Origin: Caballeronia telluris | Lineage (GTDB): Bacteria; Pseudomonadota; Gammaproteobacteria; Burkholderiales; Burkholderiaceae | DNA length: 64,000 nt | Reading direction: 5' to 3' | NCBI RefSeq assembly: GCF_001544495.1 | Contig: NZ_FCNZ02000001.1 | Location: 310,001 to 374,000, forward strand | Shown here: positions 55,011 to 64,000 of the stretch, piece by piece | How positions within the stretch are numbered: position 1 is the first letter of the stretch | Layout of the letters: the number at the start of each line of letters is the position of its first letter | Program-made: the position numbers and the translations under genes | Notes under the pieces: model-generated | Told to the model about the DNA's origin: nothing | What the model saw: the letters and a program-made list of their open reading frames with translations, nothing else | Databases searched by the model: none

Positions 55011-56327
55011 ATGTCCTACTTCGAGCACCTGCCCGCCGTTCGCTTCGAGGGCCGCGAAACGACGAATCCATTTGCCTATCGCCACTATGACCGCGACAAG
55101 CTCGTGCTAGGCAAGCGCATGGAAGATCATCTGCGCCTTGCGGTCTGCTACTGGCATACCTTCGTCTGGCCGGGCGCCGACATGTTCGGCGCGGGCACGT
55201 TCAAGCGTCCTTGGCAGCAAGCGGGCGATGCGCTCGAAATGGCGCAGCTCAAGGCGAACGCCGCGTTCGATCTGTTCGGCAAGCTCGGCACGCCGTTCTA
55301 CACCTTCCACGATACCGACGTCGCGCCCGAAGGCGACGGCATTCGCCACTATGTGAGCAACTTCAGGAAGATGAGCGACTACCTCGCGCGCAAGCAGTCC
55401 GACACGGGCGTGAGGCTTCTCTGGGGCACGGCGAACCTCTTCTCGCATCCGCGCTACGCGGCGGGCGCGGCAACGAATCCGAATCCCGATGTGTTCGCGT
55501 TCGCGGCGACGCAAGTGTTGCAGGCGCTCGAAGCGACGCAGCGTCTTGGCGGCGAGAACTACGTGCTGTGGGGCGGCCGCGAAGGCTACGAGACGCTGCT
55601 CAATACGGACCTGAAGCGCGAGCGCGAGCAGCTTGCGCGTTTCCTGTCGATGGTGGTCGAGCACAAGCACAAGATCGGTTTCAAGGGCGCACTGCTGATC
55701 GAGCCGAAGCCCCAGGAGCCGACCAAGCACCAGTACGACTACGACGTGGCGACCGTTCATGGCTTTCTCGCGCAGTTCGGCTTGCAGGACGAGATCCGCG
55801 TGAACATCGAGGCCAATCACGCGACGCTCGCGGGTCATTCCTTTCATCACGAGATTGCGACAGCGATTGCGCTCGGCGTGTTCGGCAGCATCGACGCCAA
55901 TCGCGGCGATCCGCAAAACGGCTGGGACACTGATCAGTTTCCGAACAGCGTCGAGGAACTGACGCTCGCGTTCTATGAAATCCTGCGTCACGGCGGCTTT
56001 ACGACGGGCGGCATGAATTTCGATGCCAAGGTGCGCCGCCAGAGCGTCGATGCCGAGGATCTGGTTCACGGTCACATCGGCGCGATCGACGTGATTGCGG
56101 TAGCGCTTGAACGTGCCGCCGCGCTCATCGAAGACGATCAGCTTGCAAGGCTCAAGGAAGCGCGCTATGCGAATTGGGACAGCGACTTCGGCCGCAAGGT
56201 GCTGGCGGGCGGCTATTCGCTCGACTCGCTCGCGGCCGACGCGCTCGCTCGCGAGATTGCACCGAAGCACGTCAGCGGGCAGCAAGAGCGGCTCGAAAAC
56301 ATCGTCAACCGGGCGATATATGGTTAG
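55011..56327 (+). CDS. xylA: Xylose isomerase
   Basis: A 438-residue enzyme converting D-xylose to D-xylulose. Active-site regions are [13 protein letters not shown] with the catalytic His and Asp, [38 protein letters not shown] and [17 protein letters not shown], with metal ligands at the Glu/Asp/His positions. The ATG at 55011 has GGAGACG upstream and begins with the family MSYF sequence; longer in-frame extensions are non-coding in character. Transport genes xylFGH follow. Confidence 0.96.
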   Translation: MSYFEHLPAVRFEGRETTNPFAYRHYDRDKLVLGKRMEDHLRLAVCYWHTFVWPGADMFGAGTFKRPWQQAGDALEMAQLKANAAFDLFGKLGTPFYTFHDTDVAPEGDGIRHYVSNFRKMSDYLARKQSDTGVRLLWGTANLFSHPRYAAGAATNPNPDVFAFAATQVLQALEATQRLGGENYVLWGGREGYETLLNTDLKREREQLARFLSMVVEHKHKIGFKGALLIEPKPQEPTKHQYDYDVATVHGFLAQFGLQDEIRVNIEANHATLAGHSFHHEIATAIALGVFGSIDANRGDPQNGWDTDQFPNSVEELTLAFYEILRHGGFTTGGMNFDAKVRRQSVDAEDLVHGHIGAIDVIAVALERAAALIEDDQLARLKEARYANWDSDFGRKVLAGGYSLDSLAADALAREIAPKHVSGQQERLENIVNRAIYG

Positions 56328-56464
56328 CTTTGCAACCGGTTTGATACACCACGCATAACGACGACCGCGAACCACGATTCGCGGCGCATCAGCAGGTTCC
56401 GCCGGCGTTCCCTCTCTCTCGCATGCGGGGAACGGACCGGCCGCCAACCATATAGGAGTGAGAC

Positions 56465-57493
56465 ATGAAATCAGCCATGCGCCGCAAGGCGTTGAGTACG
56501 CTCGTCTGTACCGCGATGTTCGCCAGCCTGTCGATGGTTTCGTCGCTGGCTCATGCAAGCAAGGACAAACCCGAAATCGGCTTTTGCATCGACGACCTGC
56601 GCGTCGAGCGCTGGTCGCGCGACCGCGATTACTTCGTGGCCGCCGCCACGAAGCTCGGCGCGAAGGTGTCGGTGCAATCGGCGGATGCAAGCGAAGCGCG
56701 TCAGATCTCGCAGATCGAGAACCTGATCTCGCGCGGCGTCGATGTGATCGTGATCGTGCCGTTCAATTCGAAAACGCTCGGCAACGTGGTGGCCGAGGCG
56801 CACAAGGCGGGCATCAAGATCGTGTCGTATGACCGCCTGATCCTCGACGCCGATGTCGACGCCTACATCTCCTTCGACAACGAGAAGGTCGGCGAGATGC
56901 AGGCGCAGGGCGTATTCGGCGCGCAGCCGAAGGGCAACTATTTCCTGCTCGGCGGCGCGCCCACCGACAACAACGCGAAGATGCTGCGCGAAGGGCAGAT
57001 GAAGATCCTGAAGCCCGCGATCGATCGTGGCGACGTGAAGATCGTCGGGCAGCAGTGGGTGCCGGAGTGGAGCGCGGCGACGGCGCTGCGCATCACCGAG
57101 GACGCACTCACCGCGAACAACAACAAGATCGACGCCATCGTTGCGTCGAACGACGGTACGGCCGGCGGCGCGATCCAGGCGCTCGCCGCGCAGAAGATGG
57201 CGGGCAAGGTGCCGGTGTCGGGACAGGACGCGGACCTCGCGGCGGTGAAGCGGCTGGTGGCCGGCACGCAGACGATGACCGTCTACAAGCCGCTCAAGCT
57301 GATCGCGGGCGAGGCGGCGCAGCTTGCAGTCGATCTCGCCAAAGGCCAGACGCCGAAGTACAACGCGAAGTACGACAACGGCAAGAAGCAGGTCGATACC
57401 GTGCTGCTGCAACCGACGCTCCTCACGAAGGGCAACGTCGACGTCGTCATCAAGGACGGCTTCTATACGCAGGCTCAACTGGCTGGCAACTAG
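56465..57493 (+). CDS. xylF: XylF, D-xylose-binding periplasmic protein
   Basis: A 342-residue substrate-binding protein. The Sec signal is MSSLVSS-type, ending in SLAHA near residue 31, and the sugar-binding fold shows KPEIGFCIDDLRVERWSRD, NLISRGVDVIVIVPFNSK, DAIVASNDGTAGGAIQALA and VPVSGQDADLAAVKRL. It delivers xylose to the XylGH transporter. AGGAG precedes the ATG. A hairpin in the 63-bp gap to xylG likely keeps its mRNA more abundant. Confidence 0.95.
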   Translation: MKSAMRRKALSTLVCTAMFASLSMVSSLAHASKDKPEIGFCIDDLRVERWSRDRDYFVAAATKLGAKVSVQSADASEARQISQIENLISRGVDVIVIVPFNSKTLGNVVAEAHKAGIKIVSYDRLILDADVDAYISFDNEKVGEMQAQGVFGAQPKGNYFLLGGAPTDNNAKMLREGQMKILKPAIDRGDVKIVGQQWVPEWSAATALRITEDALTANNNKIDAIVASNDGTAGGAIQALAAQKMAGKVPVSGQDADLAAVKRLVAGTQTMTVYKPLKLIAGEAAQLAVDLAKGQTPKYNAKYDNGKKQVDTVLLQPTLLTKGNVDVVIKDGFYTQAQLAGN

Positions 57494-57501
57494 GCGGCGA
57501 G

Positions 57502-57528
57502 CGCGGGCGCACCGAGTGTGCGCCCGCG
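57502..57528 (+). other. Intergenic hairpin between xylF and xylG
   Basis: CGCGGGCGCAC pairs perfectly with GTGCGCCCGCG around CGAGT, an 11-bp GC stem without a T run. Such hairpins after binding-protein genes usually stabilise the upstream message and lower expression of the ABC genes. Confidence 0.65.
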
Positions 57529-57556
57529 TGTCTCTCAATCAGCCAGGAATCCGAGC

Positions 57557-59131
57557 ATGGCACAAGCGCTTCTGGAGATGCACGGCATCGTCAAGTCGTT
57601 TGGCGGCGTGAAGGCGCTCGACGGCATCGATCTCGTCGTCGCGCCCGGCGAATGCGTGGGGCTCTGCGGCGAGAACGGCGCGGGCAAATCGACGCTGATG
57701 AAGGTGCTCTCGGGCGTGTATCCGCACGGCACCTGGGACGGCGACATCCGCTGGGAAGGCGAACCGTTGCGCGCGACGAGCATCCGCGACACCGAGCGCG
57801 CGGGCATCGTCATCATCCATCAGGAACTGATGCTCGTGCCGCAGTTGTCGGTGGCGGAGAACATCTTTCTCGGCAACGAGATCACGCTGCCCGGCGGCCG
57901 CATGAACTACGCGGCGATGTACCGGCGCGCGGCCGAGTTGCTGCGCGAACTGAACATAGAGGGCATTAACGTTGCGCAGCCGGTGATGAACTACGGCGGC
58001 GGCCATCAGCAACTGATCGAGATCGCGAAGGCGCTCAACAAGCGCGCGAAGCTCCTGATCCTCGACGAGCCTTCGTCATCGCTGACCGCAGCCGAGACGC
58101 GCATCCTGCTCGATATCGTGCGCGACCTGAAGCGGCGCGGCGTGGCATGCGTCTACATCTCGCACAAGCTCGATGAAGTCGAAGCCGTCTGCGACACCAT
58201 CACCGTGATCCGCGACGGCAGGCACGTTGCGACGCAGCCGATGAAGGAACTGCGCACCGACCGCATCATCGCGATGATGGTCGGACGCGAGATCACGAAC
58301 CTCTTTCCGCGCGAGCCGCATGACATTGGCAAAGTGATCTTCGAGGCGCGCAACGTGACCTGTCTCGACGTGACGAACGCGAACCGCAAGCGGGTCGACA
58401 ACGTGTCGTTCACGTTGCGGCGCGGCGAGATTCTCGGCGTGGCGGGGCTCGTCGGCGCGGGGCGCACGGAACTGATGCAGGCCATCTTCGGCGCGTATCC
58501 AGGAGTGAGCGAGGCCGAAGTCTGGATGAACGGCAAGCGCGTGAAAATTGCGTCGCCCTCGGATGCCATTAGCGCGGGCATCGCGATGGTGCCGGAAGAC
58601 CGCAAGCGTCATGGCATCGTGCCGCAACTGGGCGTCGGGCAGAACATCACGCTCGCGGTGCTGGCGCGCTTCGCAAAGGGTGGCCGCATCGACGCCGCCG
58701 CCGAACTCGACACGATCCACACCGAGATGAAGCGCCTGTCGGTGCGCGCGGCGCATCCGATGCTGTCGATCGCGAGTCTTTCCGGCGGCAATCAGCAGAA
58801 GGCGGTGCTCACGCGCATGCTGCTCACCGATCCAGCCGTGCTGATTCTCGACGAGCCCACGCGCGGTGTCGATGTCGGCGCCAAGTTCGAAATCTACAAG
58901 CTCATGTTCGCGCTAGCGAAGCGCGGCGTGTCGATCATCATGGTCTCGTCGGAACTGGCAGAAGTGCTGGGCGTGAGCGATCGCGTGCTCGTGATCGGCG
59001 AGGGCGAACTGCGCGGCGACTTCGTCAACGATGGACTTACGCAGGAACACATACTGTCGGCGGCGATCGGCGCCGGCGGCAACGAAGCGATAACCGAGCG
59101 ACAACCTCAGCGAGTGCAGCATGACGCCTGA
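57557..59131 (+). CDS. xylG: XylG, xylose ABC transporter ATP-binding protein
   Basis: A 524-residue protein with two ABC domains. The first has Walker [17 protein letters not shown], signature [15 protein letters not shown] and Walker [12 protein letters not shown]. The second has [16 protein letters not shown], a degenerate Walker A, with signature [15 protein letters not shown] and [11 protein letters not shown]. This arrangement is typical of sugar importers. AGGAA precedes the ATG. It overlaps xylH by 11 bp. Confidence 0.95.
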   Translation: MAQALLEMHGIVKSFGGVKALDGIDLVVAPGECVGLCGENGAGKSTLMKVLSGVYPHGTWDGDIRWEGEPLRATSIRDTERAGIVIIHQELMLVPQLSVAENIFLGNEITLPGGRMNYAAMYRRAAELLRELNIEGINVAQPVMNYGGGHQQLIEIAKALNKRAKLLILDEPSSSLTAAETRILLDIVRDLKRRGVACVYISHKLDEVEAVCDTITVIRDGRHVATQPMKELRTDRIIAMMVGREITNLFPREPHDIGKVIFEARNVTCLDVTNANRKRVDNVSFTLRRGEILGVAGLVGAGRTELMQAIFGAYPGVSEAEVWMNGKRVKIASPSDAISAGIAMVPEDRKRHGIVPQLGVGQNITLAVLARFAKGGRIDAAAELDTIHTEMKRLSVRAAHPMLSIASLSGGNQQKAVLTRMLLTDPAVLILDEPTRGVDVGAKFEIYKLMFALAKRGVSIIMVSSELAEVLGVSDRVLVIGEGELRGDFVNDGLTQEHILSAAIGAGGNEAITERQPQRVQHDA

Positions 59132-60317
59132 TCTGACTACTTCGAGCAAGAGCGCAAAGAGCGGCCCTTCCCGTTCACCGGGACAGCGCTTCAAGCAACT
59201 GTTTGCGCGCTACAAGCTGCTTGCGCTGCTGCTCGCCGTCGCGGTCATCTGGATCTTCTTCTCGTTCCTGACTGAAGGCGCGTTCGTCACACCGCGCAAC
59301 CTGTCGAACCTGCTGCGGCAGATGTCGATCACCGGCATGCTCGCGTGCGGCATGGTGTTCGTGATCATCGCGGGGGAGATCGATCTGTCGGTCGGCTCGC
59401 TGCTCGGTCTGCTCGGCGGCGTGGCCGCGATCCTCGACGTCACGTACCACTGGCCGCTCGCGCTCACGTTGCCGGCGGTCATGCTGCTCGGCATCGCGAT
59501 CGGCTTCTTCAACGGCTGGTGGTCCACGTACTTGCGCGTGCCTTCGTTCATCGTCGGACTGGGCGGCATGCTTGCGTATCGCGGCGTGCTGCTCGGCATC
59601 ACGGGCGGTTCGACCATCGCGCCGGTCTCGGACAACCTCGTCTTCATCGGGCAAGGCTATCTGCCGCGCATCGCGGGCAATGCGCTTGCTGTGGTGCTGT
59701 TCGTGCTGCTCGCGGTGCTGACCGTGCGCCAGCGGACCAATCGTCAGCGCTATAGCCTGCCCGTCGTGCCGATGTGGCAGGACGGCGTGAAGATCGTCGC
59801 GGCGGGCGTGATCCTCCTCGCGTTCGTCGCGACGCTCAACCGTTACGGCGGCATTCCGGTGCCCGTGTTGCTGCTGCTCGCGCTGCTTGGCGTGTTCACG
59901 TACATCGCCACGCAAACCGTGTTCGGGCGCCGCATCTACGCAGTCGGATCGAACCTCGAAGCGACGCGTCTTTCCGGCGTCAACACCAATCGCGTGAAGC
60001 TCGCGATCTTCGCGCTGATGGGTCTCATGTGCGCGTTTGGCGGCCTGGTCAACACGGCGCGGCTCGCGGCGGGCTCGCCGTCGGCAGGGTCGATGGGCGA
60101 ACTCGATGCCATCGCCGCGTGCTTCATCGGCGGGACGTCGATGCGCGGCGGGTCGGGCACGGTCTACGGCGCATTGATCGGCGCGCTCGTGATGGCGAGC
60201 CTCGACAACGGCATGTCGATGCTCGATGTCGATTCGTACTGGCAGATGATCGTGAAGGGCGGCATCCTCGTGCTAGCCGTGTGGATCGATGTGGTGTCGG
60301 GCTCGAACCAGCGGTGA
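59121..60317 (+). CDS. xylH: XylH, xylose ABC transporter permease
   Basis: A 398-residue inner-membrane permease with about ten helices (for example [52 protein letters not shown]). The GSLLGLLGG and [28 protein letters not shown] regions (in pieces) are family marks. It forms the membrane channel with XylG. The coding overlap with xylG indicates coupling. Confidence 0.95.
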   Translation: MTPDLTTSSKSAKSGPSRSPGQRFKQLFARYKLLALLLAVAVIWIFFSFLTEGAFVTPRNLSNLLRQMSITGMLACGMVFVIIAGEIDLSVGSLLGLLGGVAAILDVTYHWPLALTLPAVMLLGIAIGFFNGWWSTYLRVPSFIVGLGGMLAYRGVLLGITGGSTIAPVSDNLVFIGQGYLPRIAGNALAVVLFVLLAVLTVRQRTNRQRYSLPVVPMWQDGVKIVAAGVILLAFVATLNRYGGIPVPVLLLLALLGVFTYIATQTVFGRRIYAVGSNLEATRLSGVNTNRVKLAIFALMGLMCAFGGLVNTARLAAGSPSAGSMGELDAIAACFIGGTSMRGGSGTVYGALIGALVMASLDNGMSMLDVDSYWQMIVKGGILVLAVWIDVVSGSNQR

Positions 60318-60326
60318 GGCGCGTGA

Positions 60327-61115
60327 TTAATTTGCGAGCTTCTCGATACAGAACGCGGCGGTTTCGTAGGGAACGGTGACTTTGCGCTTGCCCGCAAGCG
60401 ACGGCTCGCTGGCGATCAACGCGCGCAGTTCCTCATCGATCTTGACGCGCTCATCGGCCGGCAGCGCGGCGATGAAACTCGTCGACCGCACGCGGTTGAC
60501 GATCACGTCGTCGGGCGTGCCGGTGTGGCCGTGCGCAAGATGTGTCTCTTGCAACGGTCCGAAACCATCGAACGGAAACACGGCGCGCCACTCGCCGGTG
60601 TAGTAGCGCGGCGTATCGCCTTCATGACGGTTCACGATCGCATCGAGTCGCCCGATCCAGTCGATGCGCGCATCGCGCAGGTTCCAGACCAGCCCGAGCT
60701 TGCCGCCGGGCTTGAGCACGCGCAGGATGTCGGCGAGCGCTTCGCGAGTTGCGAACCAGTGGAACGACTGCGCGCAAACGACCGCATCGACCGACGCATC
60801 GGGCAGCGGGATCGAATCGGCGGTGCCGGCGAGCGCTTCGATGTGCGGCAACGTCGCCGAGAGTTTTTCGCGCATCGCCGCAACCGGCTCGACGGCGATC
60901 ACACGTGCGCCCGTTGCGATCAGGCGCGGCGTGAACTTGCCGGTGCCCGCGCCCAGATCGATCACGGTCTGGCCTTCAGCGAGACGGAGTTGGTCGCGCA
61001 ACCACTCGGCGAGCGCCGCCGGGTAGTCGGGACGGCCGCGCACGTAGGTGTCGGCGGTGTGCGTGGTGTAGCCGTCGGCGGCGGCGTGGTGGACTGTGCC
61101 GGATGCCTGGGTCAT
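60327..61115 (-). CDS. Class I SAM-dependent methyltransferase (UbiE/SmtA-like)
   Basis: A 262-residue methyltransferase-fold protein. The SAM-binding motif is TVIDLGAGTGKFTPRL, with AVEPVAAMREKL, and a later DAVVCAQSFHWF motif II. The N-terminus HHAAADGYTTHTADTYVRGRPDYP in pieces is common in small-molecule methyltransferases of Proteobacteria. The substrate cannot be read from the sequence. It converges with xylH and is 70 bp behind the TetR gene in the same direction. Confidence 0.88.
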   Translation of the reverse strand: MTQASGTVHHAAADGYTTHTADTYVRGRPDYPAALAEWLRDQLRLAEGQTVIDLGAGTGKFTPRLIATGARVIAVEPVAAMREKLSATLPHIEALAGTADSIPLPDASVDAVVCAQSFHWFATREALADILRVLKPGGKLGLVWNLRDARIDWIGRLDAIVNRHEGDTPRYYTGEWRAVFPFDGFGPLQETHLAHGHTGTPDDVIVNRVRSTSFIAALPADERVKIDEELRALIASEPSLAGKRKVTVPYETAAFCIEKLAN

Positions 61116-61185
61116 GCTGACTCTCCCGATGAACGAAGCCGCGCTTGCGGCGCGGTATCGGGAGTGTAGCGGTGGGTGCTTTCAA

Positions 61186-61827
61186 TCATGAACCGCGCGT
61201 TGGCTCGCGGAAAGGCAGCGCGGCGACGAACGCATCGATCGCGCTATAGAGTGAGGCACGCGAGGCGCCATCGTGTGCCTGAACGGAGATGCCGCACAGC
61301 ACGGTGACGCACAGCGCGGCGAGCGCTTCGGTATCGACCGAACGAGCCAGCTGGCCGTCTTCCACGGCTTTCAAAAGCCGCTTTCTGATCATCGAGATCA
61401 GCCCCTGGCGGCCCTTGCGCAACATGGCGCGCAGCGCCTCGTGCTCGCCGCCGACCTGGATCGTGCCGAGTATCAGCATGCAGCCGCGCGGCCTGCCGGG
61501 CCGCGTGAACAGTTCGATGTTGCGTCTGAACATGGCGGCGATCGCTTCACGGCCGCCCGCGTTTTCTTCGAGCGCCCTGCGCACGATCGCCCCCTCCGCG
61601 GTCCCGTAAAGCCCCAGCGCCTCGCGAAAGAGATCTTCCTTGCCACCGAACGCCGCGTAAAGGCTTGGCGAATTGATGCCCATCGCGTCGGCGAGATCGT
61701 TCACCGACGTGCGGTCGAAACCCTTCTCCCAGAACACCTCCATCGCGCGCCGCAAGGCGGCGTCGCGGTCGAAGGCGCGCGGCCGGCCGCGTGGCCGCCT
61801 TGCCGATTCCTCATTTACCGATGACAT
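61186..61827 (-). CDS. TetR-family transcriptional regulator
   Basis: A 213-residue regulator. The helix-turn-helix reads ALRRAMEVFWEKGFDRTSVNDLADAMGINSPSLYAAFGGK in pieces, preceded by a basic RRPRGRPRAFD arm. The C-terminal TetR_C domain has AIAAMFRRNIELF and CMLILGTIQ. The ATG at 61827 has CAGGAG six bases before it; the longer start at 61869 would place the coding region over likely promoter DNA. It is divergent from the small secreted protein at 61999. Confidence 0.9.
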   Translation of the reverse strand: MSSVNEESARRPRGRPRAFDRDAALRRAMEVFWEKGFDRTSVNDLADAMGINSPSLYAAFGGKEDLFREALGLYGTAEGAIVRRALEENAGGREAIAAMFRRNIELFTRPGRPRGCMLILGTIQVGGEHEALRAMLRKGRQGLISMIRKRLLKAVEDGQLARSVDTEALAALCVTVLCGISVQAHDGASRASLYSAIDAFVAALPFREPTRGS

Positions 61828-61872
61828 CTGCGCTCCTGTTCGACGGACGCCGGTTCCCGGTGTCTTCATTAT

Positions 61873-61945
61873 TTATGTATCGAGCATAACAAAAATGCTG
61901 GACACACACCAGCCGGTTCGACTAATATCTGTATCAATCGTTACA
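61873..61945. promoter_or_regulatory. Operator-like inverted repeats between tetR and the small secreted gene
   Basis: Two inverted repeats lie in the 171-bp divergent spacer: TTATG-N7-CATAA at 61873-61889 and TGTA-N8-TACA at 61930-61945. Both contain the direct element TGTATC(G/A)A. TetR proteins normally bind such sites beside their own gene, so self-control and control of the neighbour are likely. Confidence 0.55.
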
Positions 61946-61998
61946 TAAAACAGATGGGCGGCATTCGCCGCCATCGTTCCGTTTGAAGGAGTGTCGTC

Positions 61999-62280
61999 AT
62001 GAAAGCACTGATCCGCGCGGCTGTCGCCGCAATCATCATCGCCGGTCCCGCCGTTTCGTTCGCGCAGGCAACGGCCGTCGCTGTATCCACCGATTCGGCA
62101 AAGACCTTCGACGTCTTCGTCGACCAGCCCACTGGCTTCACGTTCGTGAAAATGCCCGGGGGGTGGAAGTTCGTCGGCGCGGTGAACAACGAGGAAGCGA
62201 GGCACCTGCCGGCTACTGTTTTGACGTCGGTGCTGCCGGCGCAAACGTCCCAGCAGGCGAGCGCGACAGTCCGCCAATAA
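61999..62280 (+). CDS. Small secreted protein of unknown function
   Basis: A 93-residue protein with a Sec signal (KALIRAAVAAIIIAGPAVSFA) and a short mature part containing TFDVFVDQPTGFTFVKMPG and GWKFVGAVNNEEA. GAAGGAG precedes the ATG. Small exported proteins of this type are common in Burkholderiaceae, but I know no function. It faces away from the TetR gene across operator-like repeats. Confidence 0.8.
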   Translation: MKALIRAAVAAIIIAGPAVSFAQATAVAVSTDSAKTFDVFVDQPTGFTFVKMPGGWKFVGAVNNEEARHLPATVLTSVLPAQTSQQASATVRQ

Positions 62281-62412
62281 CCCGTTTGATCCGATCGAGC
62301 ATGTTCCTGAGTCTCACCGGCATTCACGAGAAACACGGCGCCCGTTAAATTACGTCCCATTGACGGGCTCGCCATGAAACGGGCCGTCGCGAATCCTTCA
62401 GGAGATAGAGCG

Positions 62413-63441
62413 ATGAACAAGAATCGTGGACCGATGCCGGTGGCGTTCTTCGGCATTGCGGTGGGCGCGCTGGCGATGGCGAATGCGTGGCGGGTCGCGG
62501 AGAGAATCTGGCCCGTGCCGGCCGCAGTCGAACACTTGCTGACGCTCGCGGCGCTTGCTGTATGGGTCGCGGTGCTGGCCGGCTATGCGCACAAGTGGCT
62601 CGTGCATCGCGATGCAGCCATCGTCGAGATGCAGCATCCGGTGCAGTCTTCGTTTGCGGCGCTCGGGCCCGTGTCGAGCCTGCTCGCCGCGCAGGCGCTT
62701 ATCCACTATTCTCGGCCGCTGGCCTTCGCGGTCTTCGTCGTCGCGGCGGCGAGCGCGCTCGCAATCGGCGTCTACCTGCATGGACGTTTCTGGCAGGGCG
62801 GACGCAAGGCGGAACTGACCACGCCCGCCATCTACCTGCCGTCGGTCGGCACGAGCTTCGTTGCCGGGACGACGGCGGCCGCGTTCGGCTGGACCCAGCT
62901 CGGCGCGCTGTTCTTCGGCGCGGGCGTGCTGTCGTGGCTCGCGCTCGAATCGATGATCCTGCATCGCGCGGCGGTACACGAGCCGCTGCCCGACGCGCTG
63001 CGGCCGACGCTCGGCATCCAGCTTGCGCCTCCGGTCGTGGGCGGCGTCACGTACATGAGCATCACGAGCGGCACGCCCGACGTGTTCGCGATGATCCTGC
63101 TCGGCTACGGTCTCTATCAGGCGCTCCTGCTGCTGCGCCTGTTGCCGTGGATTCGCAAGCAAGCCTTCACGCCGTCGTACTGGGCGTTCAGCTTCGGCGT
63201 CGCGGCGCTGCCGACGCTCGCCATGCGCATGGTCGAGCGCGGCAGCACCGGACTCGTCGCGTGGCTTGCTCCGTCGCTCTTCATCGCGGCGAACGTGGTG
63301 ATCGGCATGCTGGTCGTGAAGACGGTCGCGCTGATATTGCGCGGCGAATTGCTGCCCGCAGTGGCCGCGCAAACCGAGCCGTCGAGCCTGCGCGAAGCCG
63401 CCGATCAGCGGATGAACGTGCCGACCCCGTCCTCGTCGTAA
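62413..63441 (+). CDS. TehA/SLAC1-family (TDT) membrane transporter
   Basis: A 342-residue protein with about ten transmembrane helices (for example LLTLAALAVWVAVLAGY, LAFAVFVVAAASALAIGVYL, GALFFGAGVLSWLALESM). The family member TehA is associated with tellurite resistance; others export C4-dicarboxylates or sulfite. The substrate is not readable here. GGAGA precedes the ATG at 62413; a longer start at 62374 would add 13 residues. Its last 37 bp overlap the serine hydrolase gene on the other strand. Confidence 0.85.
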   Translation: MNKNRGPMPVAFFGIAVGALAMANAWRVAERIWPVPAAVEHLLTLAALAVWVAVLAGYAHKWLVHRDAAIVEMQHPVQSSFAALGPVSSLLAAQALIHYSRPLAFAVFVVAAASALAIGVYLHGRFWQGGRKAELTTPAIYLPSVGTSFVAGTTAAAFGWTQLGALFFGAGVLSWLALESMILHRAAVHEPLPDALRPTLGIQLAPPVVGGVTYMSITSGTPDVFAMILLGYGLYQALLLLRLLPWIRKQAFTPSYWAFSFGVAALPTLAMRMVERGSTGLVAWLAPSLFIAANVVIGMLVVKTVALILRGELLPAVAAQTEPSSLREAADQRMNVPTPSSS

Positions 63442-64000
63442 TACTCGAGCGTCACGCGGTCGCTCAGGAACGACGCCTTCGAGATCGTGCCCGGCGCCGC
63501 GTTCTCGTTGACGAGCGTGAAGGTGAAGACATCGCCGTCCCAATGCGTGAGCGGCAGCAGCATCGGGCGCGGTCCGATCGAGAGCACGAGCGAGCCGCCC
63601 TGATCGACCACCTGGATCGGCCCGTAGTAGTCGTTGCGATAGGTTCCCGCGTAAGTGGAAAGCGCGCGGGCCGGCAGCGGCGAAGCGGGCGGCGTCATGC
63701 CGACGAGCGAACCCTCCGGCTTGCTGAGCGACGCAAACGCATCGGCGTAGAGTTTTGCCCAGTCGCGCTGAATAGAGCCGAACTGCACGAGATCGAAGAA
63801 CTGGGCGGTCAGCGTCTCGGGCACGCCAATCGGATAGCCGTTGGTGAGCGCGATGATCGCGACGCCCGTCGACGGCACGACGAGGAAGTTGGTCGCGGCG
63901 CCCACGCCGAACGCGCCGGAGTGGCTGTAGCTTGGCCGGTTCGCCGCCGTCGTGCCGACATTGAAGCCATAGCCGTAAAAGCTCGCGGGATGGCCGTCGC
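63405..64000 (-). CDS. Beta-lactamase-family serine hydrolase, C-terminal part (runs off the window)
   Basis: The visible 198 codons encode the end of a class-C-beta-lactamase-like hydrolase: GYGFNVGTT, a YSHSGAFGVG motif (the HSG/KTG-type third motif with His-Ser-Gly), and GVAIIALTNGYPIG, followed by a lipocalin-like C-terminal domain (YAGTYRNDYYGPIQVV, THWDGDVFTF). The catalytic SxxK lies outside. Family members are esterases or peptidases. It ends convergently inside the TehA gene. Confidence 0.82.
   Translation of the reverse strand, partial: DGHPASFYGYGFNVGTTAANRPSYSHSGAFGVGAATNFLVVPSTGVAIIALTNGYPIGVPETLTAQFFDLVQFGSIQRDWAKLYADAFASLSKPEGSLVGMTPPASPLPARALSTYAGTYRNDYYGPIQVVDQGGSLVLSIGPRPMLLPLTHWDGDVFTFTLVNENAAPGTISKASFLSDRVTLEYYDEDGVGTFIR

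Overview
The window is GC-rich DNA with dense overlapping operons. Gene content and protein style point to a beta-proteobacterium of the Burkholderia / Paraburkholderia / Caballeronia group that can live on one-carbon compounds. Nearly the first 51 kb is a C1-metabolism island: PQQ synthesis, a lanthanide-type (XoxF) methanol dehydrogenase, formaldehyde oxidation through tetrahydromethanopterin (H4MPT) and methylofuran (MYFR), and a red-type Calvin-Benson-Bassham (CBB) operon. Together these would oxidise methanol to formaldehyde and formate and refix the CO2. Formate dehydrogenase and the remaining Calvin-cycle genes are not in the window.

Layout. 1-5814: start of a TonB receptor, a histidine kinase and response regulator, pqqBCDE and a cytochrome b561. 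5914-10719: fhcBADC, the formyltransferase/hydrolase complex. 11024-15231: methylofuran genes (mfnD, mfnF, mfnE, mfnB homologues) and a DUF447 protein. 15332-15406: a lone pqqA, 10 kb from pqqBCDE. 15725-23777: cbbLSXFPTA. 24215-29605: a large trimeric autotransporter adhesin whose leader is cut by an in-frame TAG. 29706-34532: H4MPT synthesis genes (dihydropteroate-synthase-like protein, DmrB, aldolase) with a sigma-54 activator in the same operon. 34543-42261: fae, mch, mtdB, mptG, ligases and a pterin dehydratase. 42679-47850: xoxF, xoxG, xoxJ, an unknown secreted protein and cbbR. 47868-48479: a large noncoding inverted repeat. 48330-51607: the SoxYZ-like / metallo-hydrolase group that accompanies quinoprotein dehydrogenases.

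From 51639 the content changes to ordinary accessory metabolism: a Pr6Pr membrane protein, galM, xylR, xylA and xylFGH for D-xylose, then a methyltransferase, a TetR regulator, a small secreted protein, a TehA-type carrier and the end of a serine hydrolase.

Regulation that can be read from the DNA: -24/-12 (sigma-54) promoter-like sites lie before pqqA, mptG, mfnD and xoxF, and an NtrC/AcoR-type activator is encoded inside the H4MPT gene set. CbbR, which should control the Calvin operon 30 kb away, sits directly behind the xox genes. I infer that methanol oxidation, cofactor synthesis and CO2 fixation are co-regulated here. Nothing in the window suggests tRNA, rRNA, CRISPR or intact insertion sequences.
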